Shown: piece after piece, positions 15,866 to 24,104 of the stretch
Numbering within the stretch: position 1 is the first letter of the stretch
Layout of the letters: every line of letters begins with the position of its first letter
Assembly: GCF_902652685.1 (NCBI RefSeq)
Contig: NZ_CACRUY010000018.1
Span: 23,754-87,753 of the forward strand
Source of the DNA: Mycobacterium sp. Marseille-P9652
Lineage (GTDB): Bacteria > Actinomycetota > Actinomycetes > Mycobacteriales > Mycobacteriaceae
Reading direction: 5' to 3'
Length of the DNA: 64,000 nucleotides
The notes under the pieces: generated by a model
Database searches by the model: none
Seen by the model: only the letters and a program-made list of their open reading frames with translations
Told to the model about the DNA's origin: nothing
Translations under genes and position numbers: made by a program

Positions 15866-16897
15866 TTAGGTCAGCGAGGCGAGTTCACGGATATGTCCCG
15901 CGTCGCGGCCGTTGACGACCATCATGGTGACGCCCGCGGCCTCCCACACCTTCACCTGCCGGCGCACGTAGTCGAGGTCGCCGGCGATCGCGGCGTCGTC
16001 GACCAACTCGTCGGGAATGACCTCCGCGGCCTTGTCCTTCTGGTTGCTGCGGAACAGCTTGGTCACGTCGTCGACCACCTCGGCGTAACCCATCCTGCGG
16101 TAGACGTCGGCGTGGAAGTTGGTGTCCTCGGCCCCCATCCCGCCCATGTACAGGGCCAGATACGGCTTCATGGCCGCGAACGCGGCGGCGCGGTCGTCGG
16201 TGACGACGATCGTCGCGGTCGCGCAGATCTCGAAGTCCTCGCGGCTCCGGCGCGCGCCGGGCCGGGCGAACCCCTCGTCGAGCCACGCGTTGTAGGTGTC
16301 GGCCATCCGCGGGGTGTAGAAGATGGGCAGCCAGCCGTCGCAGATCTCGGCGGCCAGCGCGACGTTCTTGGGGCCCTCGGCGCCGAGCATGATCGGGATG
16401 TCCGCGCGCAGGGGGTGGGTGATGGGCTTCAGGGGCTTGCCCAGCCCCGTCGTGTTCGGGCCGGACAGCGGCAGCGGGTAGTGCGGGCCGGCACTGGTCA
16501 CCGGCTTCTCCCGGGCCCACACCTGCCGCACGATGTCGATGTATTCGCGGGTGCGCGCGAGCGGCTTGGGAAACGACTGGCCGTACCAGCCCTCGACCAC
16601 CTGCGGCCCGGACACCCCCAGGCCCAGGATGTGCCGGCCGCCGGAGAGGTGGTCCAGGGTGAGCGCCGCCATCGCGCAGGCCGTCGGCGTGCGGGCGGAC
16701 AGTTGGACCACCGACGTGCCGAGCCGCACCCGCCGCGTCGACGAGCCCCACCACGCCAGCGGCGTGTAGGCGTCGGATCCCCATGCCTCGGCGGTGAACA
16801 CGGCGTCGAAGCCGGCCTCCTCGGCCGCGGCGACGAGTTCCGCGTGGTTTGCGGGCGGCTGCGCCCCCCAATAGCCGAGCTGTAAACCGAGCTTCAT
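15866..16897 (-). CDS. F420-dependent luciferase-like oxidoreductase
   Basis: A 343-residue LLM-class TIM-barrel protein with MKLGLQLGYWG, a GTSVVQLSARTP strand-loop and GLGVSGPQVVEGWYG, the pattern of mycobacterial F420-dependent reductases. It corresponds to Rv3520c by position and length. It probably transfers hydride from F420H2 to an unsaturated or keto substrate, plausibly a steroid intermediate (inference). Its start is 44 bp from the operator at 16942, in divergent orientation to the OB-fold gene. Confidence 0.87.
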   Translation of the reverse strand: MKLGLQLGYWGAQPPANHAELVAAAEEAGFDAVFTAEAWGSDAYTPLAWWGSSTRRVRLGTSVVQLSARTPTACAMAALTLDHLSGGRHILGLGVSGPQVVEGWYGQSFPKPLARTREYIDIVRQVWAREKPVTSAGPHYPLPLSGPNTTGLGKPLKPITHPLRADIPIMLGAEGPKNVALAAEICDGWLPIFYTPRMADTYNAWLDEGFARPGARRSREDFEICATATIVVTDDRAAAFAAMKPYLALYMGGMGAEDTNFHADVYRRMGYAEVVDDVTKLFRSNQKDKAAEVIPDELVDDAAIAGDLDYVRRQVKVWEAAGVTMMVVNGRDAGHIRELASLT

Positions 16898-16941
16898 GAC
16901 GTTCGCCCTCCCGGAGGCTGACCCGATGTTGAATCCGTACT

Positions 16942-16955
16942 TAGAACCTGTTCTA
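16942..16955. promoter_or_regulatory. KstR-type operator upstream of the OB-fold/ltp4/ltp3 operon
   Basis: TAGAACCTGTTCTA fits TnnAACnnGTTnnA, with the central pair CT unlike the GT of most other copies here. It ends nine bases before the GTG at 16965 and is 44 bp from the divergent oxidoreductase start. Confidence 0.9.
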
Positions 16956-16964
16956 CTCGATGGC

Positions 16965-17960
16965 GTGACAGCCAGCTCAAGCAGCCCGACCTTGACCGAT
17001 CACTCCGAGCCGCCGCTCTCCGCGCCGCTGACGTTGTCCTTTGACTACACCCGTTCGGTCGGCCCGACGCTCGGGAAGTTCTTCACCGCTCTGCGTGACC
17101 GCCACGTCCTCGGCGTGCGTGGCTCGGATGGCCGAGTTCATGTCCCGCCGGCCGAATACGACCCCGTCACCTACGAGCCCCTCGGCGAGATGGTGCCGGT
17201 CTCGGCCGTCGGCACCGTGGCATCGTGGAGCTGGCAGCCCGAGCCGCTCGAGGGTCAGCCGCTGGACCGCCCGTTCGCCTGGGCGCTGATCAAGCTCGAC
17301 GGCGCCGACACCCTGCTGATGCACGCCGTCGACGCCGGCAGCCCCGATGCCATCCACATCGGCAGCCGGGTGCACGTGCACTGGGCCGACGAGCCGGTCG
17401 GGGCGATCACCGACATCGCCTACTTCGCGCTCGGCGACCAGGCCGAGCCGGTCGCGGAATCCTCTGGGACCGAACGGGATCCGGTGACCATGATCGTCAC
17501 GCCGATCTCGATGACCATTCAGCACACCGCCTCCCACGAGGAGAGCGCCTACCTGCGGGCGATCGCCGAGGGCAAGCTGCTAGGGGCGCGCACCGGCGCG
17601 CAAGGGAAGGTGTACTTCCCGCCCCACGGCGCGGACCCGGCGACCGGCCAGCCGACCACCGAGTTCGTCGAACTGCCGGACAAGGGCACGGTGACGACGT
17701 TCGCCATCATCAACATCCCGTTCCAGGGCCAGCGCATCAAGCCGCCCTACGTGGCGGCCTACGTGCTGCTCGACGGAGCCGACATCCCGTTCCTGCACCT
17801 GGTCGCCGACGTCGACGCGCACGAGGTGCGGATGGGCATGCGCGTCGAGGCGGTGTGGAAGCCCCAGGACGAGTGGGGTTTTGGCATCGACAACATCGAG
17901 TACTTCCGGCCGACGGGCGAACCCGACGCCGACTACGACACCTACAAGCACCACCTGTAA
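16965..17960 (+). CDS. Tandem DUF35-type OB-fold protein, likely partner of Ltp3/Ltp4
   Basis: A 331-residue protein built of two similar halves: FDYTRSVGPTLGKFFTAL...AWALIKLDGADTLLMHAVD and ITIQHTAS-type...AAYVLLDGADIPFLHLVAD. Each half resembles a DUF35 OB-fold of acyl-CoA-binding proteins that accompany thiolase-like lyases. The four-cysteine zinc ribbon often found in DUF35 is absent. The leaderless GTG at 16965 starts nine bases after the operator; an in-frame reading from 16896 would translate through the operator. It corresponds to Rv3521. By analogy with ChsH2-Ltp2, it likely supports the retro-aldolases encoded next. Confidence 0.8.
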   Translation: MTASSSSPTLTDHSEPPLSAPLTLSFDYTRSVGPTLGKFFTALRDRHVLGVRGSDGRVHVPPAEYDPVTYEPLGEMVPVSAVGTVASWSWQPEPLEGQPLDRPFAWALIKLDGADTLLMHAVDAGSPDAIHIGSRVHVHWADEPVGAITDIAYFALGDQAEPVAESSGTERDPVTMIVTPISMTIQHTASHEESAYLRAIAEGKLLGARTGAQGKVYFPPHGADPATGQPTTEFVELPDKGTVTTFAIINIPFQGQRIKPPYVAAYVLLDGADIPFLHLVADVDAHEVRMGMRVEAVWKPQDEWGFGIDNIEYFRPTGEPDADYDTYKHHL

Positions 17961-17976
17961 AGGGCACATTCATCAC

Positions 17977-19041
17977 ATGAGCGCTCGCAACGTTGCGGTC
18001 GTGGGCTTCGCCCACGCCCCACACGTACGCCGCACCGACGGCACCACCAACGGCGTCGAGATGCTGATGCCGTGCTTCGCCGAACTCTACGAAGACCTCG
18101 GCATCACCAAGGCCGACATCGGTTTCTGGTGCTCCGGATCGTCGGACTACCTTGCCGGACGGGCCTTTTCGTTCATCTCGGCGATCGACTCGATCGGCGC
18201 GGTCCCCCCGATCAACGAGTCGCACGTCGAGATGGACGCGGCGTGGGCCCTGTACGAGGCCTACATCAAGATCCTGACCGGTGAGGTCGACACCGCGCTG
18301 GTGTACGGCTTCGGGAAGTCGTCGGCCGGCGTCCTGCGCCGCATCCTGTCGCGGCAGACCGACCCGTACACGGTCGCGCCGCTGTGGCCCGACTCGGTGT
18401 CGATGGCCGCGCTGCAGGCCCGCATCGGCCTGGAGAGCGACAAGTGGAGCTACGAGCAGATGGCGCGCGTGGCACTGGATTCCTTCGCCGCCGCCAGCCG
18501 CGTGGACTCGGTGGAGCCGGCGGTCAGCATCGACGACCTGCTCGAGCGTCCGTTCTTCGCCGACCCGCTGCGGCGCCACGACATCGCACCGATCACGGAC
18601 GGTGCCGCCGCGATCGTGCTGGCGGCCGACGGGCGGGCGCGCGAGTTGCGCGAAAACCCCGCCTGGATCACCGGAATCGAGCACCGCATCGAGTCACCGT
18701 CGCTGGGCGTGCGCGACCTCACCGAGTCGCCGTCCACCACGGCGGCGACCAAGGCCGCCACCGGCGGCCATATCCGCGACCTCGACGTCGCGGAGATCTG
18801 CGCGCCTTTCACGCACCAGCACCTGATCCTCGCGGAGGCGATCCGGATACCGGGAGCCACCAAGATCAACCCGTCCGGCGGAGCGCTGTCGGCCAACCCG
18901 ATGTTCGTCGCCGGTCTGGAACGCATCGGCTTTGCGGCGCAACATATCTGGAATGGGTCGGCCGGGCGGGTGCTCGCGCACGCCACCAGCGGTCCGGCGC
19001 TGCAACAGAATCTGATCGCGGTCATGGAAGGGAAGAACTGA
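17977..19041 (+). CDS. ltp4: Ltp4, thiolase-like steroid side-chain aldol-lyase
   Basis: A 354-residue thiolase-superfamily protein of the SCP2-thiolase-like (Ltp) group: ISAIDSIGAVPPINESH, ITDGAAAIVL and a C-terminal INPSGGALSANP segment. The usual thiolase nucleophilic cysteine motif is absent, consistent with retro-aldol rather than Claisen chemistry. Ltp3/Ltp4 homologues in Rhodococcus are needed to degrade C24-branched sterol side chains. The ATG at 17977 lies 16 nt after the OB-fold stop; the stop overlaps the ltp3 start by one base. Confidence 0.92.
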   Translation: MSARNVAVVGFAHAPHVRRTDGTTNGVEMLMPCFAELYEDLGITKADIGFWCSGSSDYLAGRAFSFISAIDSIGAVPPINESHVEMDAAWALYEAYIKILTGEVDTALVYGFGKSSAGVLRRILSRQTDPYTVAPLWPDSVSMAALQARIGLESDKWSYEQMARVALDSFAAASRVDSVEPAVSIDDLLERPFFADPLRRHDIAPITDGAAAIVLAADGRARELRENPAWITGIEHRIESPSLGVRDLTESPSTTAATKAATGGHIRDLDVAEICAPFTHQHLILAEAIRIPGATKINPSGGALSANPMFVAGLERIGFAAQHIWNGSAGRVLAHATSGPALQQNLIAVMEGKN

Positions 19042-20240
19042 TGGCCGGTGCAGGGGCGCATCTCGCCGCCGTACTCGGTACGGGGCAGACCAAATACGTG
19101 GCCAAGCGCCAGGACGTTTCGATGAACGGACTGGTCCGCGAGGCGATCGACCGCGCGCTGGCCGACTCCGGTTCCACCTTCGACGACATCGACGCCGTCG
19201 TGGTCGGCAAGGCCCCGGACTTCTTCGAGGGCGTCATGATGCCCGAGCTGTTCATGGCCGACGCCGTGGGCGCGACGGGCAAGCCGCTGATCCGCGTCCA
19301 CACGGCCGGCTCCGTCGGCGGATCCACCGGCGTGGTGGCGGCCAGCCTGGTGCAGTCGGGCAAGTACCGGCGCGTGCTGGCGATGGCCTGGGAGAAGCAG
19401 TCGGAGTCGAACGCCATGTGGGCGTTGTCGATTCCGATTCCCTTCATCAAGCCCGTCGGCGCGGGGGCGGGCGGCTATTTCGCCCCGCACGTCCGGTCGT
19501 ACATCCGCCGGTCGGGTGCACCGTTGAACATCGGCGCCATGGTCGCCGTCAAGGATCGGCTCAACGGCGCCCGCAACCCGTTGGCGCACCTGCATCAGCC
19601 CGACATCACCCTGGAGAAGGTGATGCAGTCGCCGATGCTGTGGGACCCGATCCGCTACGACGAGACGTGCCCGTCGTCCGACGGTGCCGCCGCCGTCGTC
19701 ATCGGCAACGAAGAGGCCGCGGAAGCCCGCCTGGCGCAGGGCAATCCGGTTGCCTGGATCCACGCCACCGCGTTGCGCACCGAGCCGCTGCAGTTCTCCG
19801 GCCGCGACCAGGTCAGCCCGCAGGCCGGCCGGGACGCGGCCGCGGCGTTGTGGAAGGCCGCCGGCATCAAGAGCCCCATCGACGAGATCGACGCCGCCGA
19901 AATCTACGTGCCGTTCTCGTGGTTCGAGCCGATGTGGCTGGAGAACCTGGGGTTCGCCGCCGAGGGCGAGGGCTGGAAGCTCACCGAAGCCGGCGAGACG
20001 AAGATCGGCGGTCGGTTGCCGGTCAACCCGTCCGGCGGGGTGCTGTCGTCGAACCCCATCGGCGCCTCCGGCCTGATCCGGTTCGCCGAGGCCGCCATCC
20101 AGGTGATGGGCAAGGGCGGCGACCACCAGGTGCCCGGCGCGCGAAAGGCGTTGGGACACGCCTACGGCGGCGGTTCGCAGTACTACTCCATGTGGGTGGT
20201 GGGGGCCGACAAACCCGAACCGGAGAAGGTGGGCGCATGA
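19041..20240 (+). CDS. ltp3: Ltp3, thiolase-like steroid side-chain aldol-lyase
   Basis: A 399-residue partner of Ltp4 with the same fold: VLGTGQTKYV at the start, HTAGSVGGSTG where thiolases carry their cysteine, CPSSDGAAAVV, VNPSGGVLSSNP and HAYGGGSQYYSM near the end. It probably works with Ltp4 and the OB-fold protein on branched side chains. The ATG at 19041 overlaps the ltp4 stop (TGATG), and the 3' end overlaps the next gene as ATGA, so the operon is tightly coupled. Confidence 0.92.
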   Translation: MAGAGAHLAAVLGTGQTKYVAKRQDVSMNGLVREAIDRALADSGSTFDDIDAVVVGKAPDFFEGVMMPELFMADAVGATGKPLIRVHTAGSVGGSTGVVAASLVQSGKYRRVLAMAWEKQSESNAMWALSIPIPFIKPVGAGAGGYFAPHVRSYIRRSGAPLNIGAMVAVKDRLNGARNPLAHLHQPDITLEKVMQSPMLWDPIRYDETCPSSDGAAAVVIGNEEAAEARLAQGNPVAWIHATALRTEPLQFSGRDQVSPQAGRDAAAALWKAAGIKSPIDEIDAAEIYVPFSWFEPMWLENLGFAAEGEGWKLTEAGETKIGGRLPVNPSGGVLSSNPIGASGLIRFAEAAIQVMGKGGDHQVPGARKALGHAYGGGSQYYSMWVVGADKPEPEKVGA

Positions 20241-20662
20241 CCGGGGCCGCCGCGACGACCAAGCATCCGGCCCACGAGGCCGGGGCCCGGTCACGCGCGG
20301 CGGTCGAGGCCCGCGACAAGGAAGCGTGGCTGGCGGTCTTCGCCGACGACGCGATCGTCGAGGACCCCATCGGCCCGTCGGCCTTCGATCCGGAGGGCAA
20401 GGGGCACCGGGGCCGCGACGCGATCTCCGCGTTCTGGGATCTGGCGATCGCGCCGACGGACAAGATCGAGTTCGTCTTCCGCGACACCTATCAATGCGGC
20501 AACGAGGAGGCCAACGTCGGCCACATCCTCATCACGACGGGCGGCTATCAGGTGACGGCGGAAGGCGTGTTCACCTACAAGGCCAACGACGACGGCCAAT
20601 TGGTCGCGCTGCGCGCCTACTGGGAAATGGACCAGGCGGCCGCCAGCGTCACAAAGGTCTGA
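20237..20662 (+). CDS. NTF2/ketosteroid-isomerase-like (SnoaL-type) protein
   Basis: A 141-residue single-domain protein with the cone-shaped NTF2-like fold signature: an N-terminal helix pair (ARSRAAVEARDKEAWLAVFADDA), VEDPIGPS and GRDAISAFWDLAI. Family members include ketosteroid isomerases and hydrolases, but the catalytic residues vary and cannot be assigned by eye. It is the last gene of the OB-fold/ltp4/ltp3 operon (4-bp overlap with ltp3), so a steroid or acyl-CoA substrate is likely (inference). Confidence 0.8.
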   Translation: MTGAAATTKHPAHEAGARSRAAVEARDKEAWLAVFADDAIVEDPIGPSAFDPEGKGHRGRDAISAFWDLAIAPTDKIEFVFRDTYQCGNEEANVGHILITTGGYQVTAEGVFTYKANDDGQLVALRAYWEMDQAAASVTKV

Positions 20663-20695
20663 CGGCCTCGGACCGGGACTTGCACCGCACGCCCG

Positions 20696-21220
20696 CTAGA
20701 TCGGCTCCAGCCCGGCGATGTGGCGTTGTGCCAAGTCCCGGTAGGCCTGCGGGTTGACCTTGACCCACATCTCGGCGCCGGTCCCTGCGACCGGACCCTT
20801 CACCTGCGCCGGGGACCCGACCGCCAGCATCCCGGGCGGAATCTGCGTGCCGCCCAGCACGAGGGAACCGGCCGCAACCATGCAGCGCGCGCCGATGACC
20901 GCGCCGTCGAGGACGGTCGCGTGGTTGGCGATCAGCGCCTCCTGTCCCACATGGGCACCGTGGATGCAACACAGGTGCGCGACCGTGGCCCCCGGGCCGA
21001 TGTCGACCGGGATGCCCGGCGGCGCGTGCAACACGGACCCGTCCTGCACATTGGCCCCCTCGCGCACCACGACCGGCCCGTAGTCGCCCCGCAGCACGGC
21101 GTTGAACCACACGGAGGCCCCGGCCTCGACGGTAACGTCGCCGATCAGCGTGGCGGTCGGGGCGATGAACGCGCTCGAATCGATCCGCGGTGCGCGGCCC
21201 TCGAAAGCAAACAGCGGCAT
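20696..21220 (-). CDS. Gamma-carbonic-anhydrase-like left-handed beta-helix protein
   Basis: A 174-residue hexapeptide-repeat protein with the trimeric gamma-carbonic-anhydrase pattern. The three zinc-ligand positions are H65 (VLHAPPG), H82 and H87 (AHLCCIHG). It corresponds to Rv3525c. Its role near steroid genes is unknown; carbonic-anhydrase activity would have to be shown. It is transcribed toward the ltp operon and away from kshA; the KstR-type operator at 21293 is 72 bp upstream of its start, so it may share control with kshA. Confidence 0.85.
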   Translation of the reverse strand: MPLFAFEGRAPRIDSSAFIAPTATLIGDVTVEAGASVWFNAVLRGDYGPVVVREGANVQDGSVLHAPPGIPVDIGPGATVAHLCCIHGAHVGQEALIANHATVLDGAVIGARCMVAAGSLVLGGTQIPPGMLAVGSPAQVKGPVAGTGAEMWVKVNPQAYRDLAQRHIAGLEPI

Positions 21221-21292
21221 CGCTTACATATACCCGTAGTGGGAATACCTCACAGTCCGACCCGCCATCATTGCGCATGCTGGCTGCAAAAC

Positions 21293-21306
21293 TGTAACGT
21301 GTTCTA
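21293..21306. promoter_or_regulatory. KstR-type operator upstream of kshA
   Basis: TGTAACGTGTTCTA fits TnnAACnnGTTnnA. It ends 28 bp before the kshA GTG and is 72 bp from the divergent carbonic-anhydrase-like gene. Confidence 0.9.
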
Positions 21307-21334
21307 GTTAGAGGCCAGAAAACGGAGGTGAGAG

Positions 21335-22489
21335 GTGACTACCGACACAGCAGCGGTCGGGATCCGGGAGATCGATTCCGGCACCTTGCCGACCAGATTT
21401 GCCCGGGGCTGGCATTGCCTGGGCGTCGCGAGGGACTTCCTCGACGGGAAGCCGCACGGCGTCGAGGCGTTCGGCACCAAACTGGTCGTGTTCGCCGACT
21501 CCCAGGGTGAGCTGAAGATCCTGGACGGCTACTGCCGGCACATGGGCGGCGACCTGAGCCAGGGCACCATCAAGGGCGACGAGGTGGCGTGCCCGTTCCA
21601 CGACTGGCGCTGGGGCGGTGACGGCCGCTGCAAACTGGTCCCTTACGCCAAGCGGACGCCCCGCATGGCGCGCACCCGGTCGTGGACGACGGACGTGCGC
21701 GGCGGGCTGCTGTTCGTCTGGCACGACCACGAGGGCAACCCGCCCGATCCCGCCGTCCGGATCCCCGACATCCCGGAAGCCGCGAGCGACGAGTGGACCG
21801 ACTGGCGATGGAACCGCATCCTGATCGAGGGGTCGAACTGCCGGGACATCATCGACAACGTCACCGACATGGCGCACTTCTTCTACATCCACTTCGGGTT
21901 GCCGACGTACTTCAAGAACGTCTTCGAGGGCCACATCGCCTCGCAGTACCTGCACAACGTCGGCCGCCCCGACGTCGACGACCTGGGGACCGCGTACGGC
22001 GAGGCCCACCTGGACTCCGAGGCGTCGTACTTCGGCCCGTCGTTCATGATCAACTGGCTGCACAACAGCTACGGCGGCTACAAGTCCGAGTCGATTCTGA
22101 TCAACTGCCACTACCCCGTGACGCAGAACTCGTTCGTCCTGCAGTGGGGCGTCCTCGTCGAAAAGCCCAAAGGCATGGACGAGAAGATGACCGACAAACT
22201 CGCCAAGGTGTTCACCGAGGGCGTCAGCAAGGGCTTCCTGCAGGACGTCGAGATCTGGAAGCACAAGACCAGGATCGAGAACCCGCTGCTGGTCGAGGAG
22301 GACGGCGCCGTCTATCAGATGCGCCGCTGGTACGACCAGTTCTACGTCGACGTGGCCGACATCAAGCCGGAAATGGTGGAGCGCTTCGAGATCGAGGTGG
22401 ACACCACCAAGGCCAACGAGTACTGGAATGCCGAGGTTGCGGAGAACTTGAAGGCGAGGGAACTCGAGTCGGCTTCCGAGCAGCACTGA
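21335..22489 (+). CDS. kshA: KshA, oxygenase component of 3-ketosteroid 9-alpha-hydroxylase
   Basis: A 384-residue Rieske oxygenase. The 2Fe-2S ligands are C67, H69, C86 and H89 (CRH...CPFH); the mononuclear iron triad is H181, H186 and D304, the residues reported for the M. tuberculosis enzyme. It hydroxylates C9 of 1,4-androstadienedione-type steroids; with KstD this opens ring B. Its reductase KshB is not in this window. The GTG at 21335 follows an ggaggtgag ribosome-binding sequence. Rv3527-like follows after 5 nt. Confidence 0.97.
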   Translation: MTTDTAAVGIREIDSGTLPTRFARGWHCLGVARDFLDGKPHGVEAFGTKLVVFADSQGELKILDGYCRHMGGDLSQGTIKGDEVACPFHDWRWGGDGRCKLVPYAKRTPRMARTRSWTTDVRGGLLFVWHDHEGNPPDPAVRIPDIPEAASDEWTDWRWNRILIEGSNCRDIIDNVTDMAHFFYIHFGLPTYFKNVFEGHIASQYLHNVGRPDVDDLGTAYGEAHLDSEASYFGPSFMINWLHNSYGGYKSESILINCHYPVTQNSFVLQWGVLVEKPKGMDEKMTDKLAKVFTEGVSKGFLQDVEIWKHKTRIENPLLVEEDGAVYQMRRWYDQFYVDVADIKPEMVERFEIEVDTTKANEYWNAEVAENLKARELESASEQH

Positions 22490-22494
22490 CGTTC

Positions 22495-22947
22495 ATGAGC
22501 GACGATCAGCCGGCGGTTCCCGACGTCGATCGCCTCGCACGCTCGATGCTGCTCCTGCACGGTGACCACGACGACCACAGGCACCCCGCCCAATCGGGTG
22601 AGGGGCCCCGATCCTGGTCTAAGTCAAGGAGTTTCGCCGACGACCCGCAACGGGCCGCCGCGGTCGCCGCGGCCACGCGCGCGGACCGGGAGCGCTACCT
22701 CACCTCCGGCCTGCTGCCGGTGGATTGCCGCTTCTGCCACGTCACGGTCACCGTGAAAAGGATGGGGCCGGGCCACACGGCGGTGCAGTGGAACACCGAC
22801 GCGACGCGGCGCTGCGCCTATTTCGCCGAGATCCGCGATGCCGGAGGGGATCCGGCACGGGCGCGCGCCTGCCCGAAGATGACCGACAGCATCGAGCACG
22901 CGGTCGCCGAAGGCGTGCTGGAGCATGACGGTCCGCCCGTCGATTGA
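22495..22947 (+). CDS. Conserved protein with Cys/His cluster, cotranscribed with kshA
   Basis: A 150-residue protein without a recognised domain, matching Rv3527 by position and length. The second half holds CRFCHVTV, an isolated RRCAYF cysteine and RARACPKM, so four cysteines and a histidine that could bind zinc or a cluster. The N-terminus is His/Asp-rich (LLLHGDHDDHRHP). It starts 5 nt after the kshA stop and may act with the oxygenase (inference). Function unknown. Confidence 0.78.
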   Translation: MSDDQPAVPDVDRLARSMLLLHGDHDDHRHPAQSGEGPRSWSKSRSFADDPQRAAAVAAATRADRERYLTSGLLPVDCRFCHVTVTVKRMGPGHTAVQWNTDATRRCAYFAEIRDAGGDPARARACPKMTDSIEHAVAEGVLEHDGPPVD

Positions 22948-22958
22948 AGAACTAGGGC

Positions 22959-24104
22959 TCACAGCCCGGCGAAGCGCTCCTTCACCGCCTCGACGGTGAG
23001 CCCGTAGTCCGCCAGCGAGTAGGTGTGCTTGGGCGCGCGCGCACCGGTCTTGCTCTGGGCGTCGCTGTCGGCCATGGCCTTCCGGGCCTCCTCGGTCAGC
23101 GTCATGCCGAAGTGCCGGTAGATGTCGGCCACGGTGCCCATCGGGTCCGCGACCAGGTCGCGGTAGTGGACGTCGTAGAACTGGGCCGGGTTGTACTTGG
23201 CGCGTGCGGTGTTGAAGCGCTCCAATCCGCGCGACCACGTTTCCATTGCGTCGGAACCGATCTGGGCGCCGACGAACGTCGTCGACCAGCCTTCCGCGGT
23301 GTGCTGGGCCAGGGAACACATCGAGGCCATGATCGTCTCGACCGGCCGGTGCGTCTGGATCACCAGCGCGTCCGGATAGGTCGCCATCAGCGCGTCGAGC
23401 GCGAACAGGTGGCTGGGGTTTTTCAGCACCCACCGCTTGTCGGCGTCGTTGAGCCCGATCAGCTGAAGGTTTTTGCGGTGCCGGCGGTACGACGGCGTCC
23501 AGTCCTGCTGCGACAACCATTTCGCGTACGTCGGCAGATGCGCCAGCGTCTCGTACGACACCGAGTGCAGCGATTGCCTCAGCAGCTGCCAGCACTCCTC
23601 CAGCTCGTAGGCGGCCATGAAATGCAGACCGGTGTAGTCCGGGTTCTCCCGGTGCGCCCGCTCGAACTGCTCGTTGAGCCGGCTGTAAAACGGGTTGGAC
23701 TCCCAGGTTTCGCGCGGCGGGCGCGGCTGCGGAAACTCGGCCAGCCACAGATGCAGGCCCTGGTGCGCCGGGTCGGCGCCCAGGAGCCGGTGCAGCGCGG
23801 TGGTGCCGGTGCGCACCAGCCCGGTGACGAAGATCGGCCGCTCGATCGCGACGTCGGCGTGCTGCGGGTACTGCTTCCAGGCGGACTCCGACAGTAGCCG
23901 GGCCACCAGCGCGCCGCGCAGGAAGAACCGGTTCATCTTGCTGCCCAACACCGTGAGGTTCGCCTCCCGCCGGTAGGAGTCGAGCAGCACCTCCAGCGCC
24001 TCGAGGTAGTTGTCGTCGTCGGTGCCGAAGTCGTCGAGCCCGACGAGCTTCGTGGCCGACGCTTTCAAATCGTCGACGGTGCCGACATCGGTTCTGTCGG
24101 TCAT
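22959..24104 (-). CDS. PAPS-dependent sulfotransferase-like protein
   Basis: A 381-residue protein of the Sulfotransf_3 group. The 5'-phosphosulfate loop is at 93-102 (VTGLVRTGTT); later LVIQTHRPVE resembles the 3'-phosphate-binding strand. Such enzymes move sulfate from PAPS to hydroxyl groups; the acceptor is unknown, a sterol or lipid is plausible. It corresponds to Rv3529c and is the last gene of a three-gene operon started by the DUF1214 gene, overlapping the SDR stop by one base (TGATG). Confidence 0.87.
   Translation of the reverse strand: MTDRTDVGTVDDLKASATKLVGLDDFGTDDDNYLEALEVLLDSYRREANLTVLGSKMNRFFLRGALVARLLSESAWKQYPQHADVAIERPIFVTGLVRTGTTALHRLLGADPAHQGLHLWLAEFPQPRPPRETWESNPFYSRLNEQFERAHRENPDYTGLHFMAAYELEECWQLLRQSLHSVSYETLAHLPTYAKWLSQQDWTPSYRRHRKNLQLIGLNDADKRWVLKNPSHLFALDALMATYPDALVIQTHRPVETIMASMCSLAQHTAEGWSTTFVGAQIGSDAMETWSRGLERFNTARAKYNPAQFYDVHYRDLVADPMGTVADIYRHFGMTLTEEARKAMADSDAQSKTGARAPKHTYSLADYGLTVEAVKERFAGL

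Noticed and set aside
16896-16964. N-terminal extension of the OB-fold protein starting at 16896
   Set aside because: It would be translated through the KstR-type operator at 16942-16955; the GTG at 16965 begins after it and fits the leaderless pattern of neighbouring genes.
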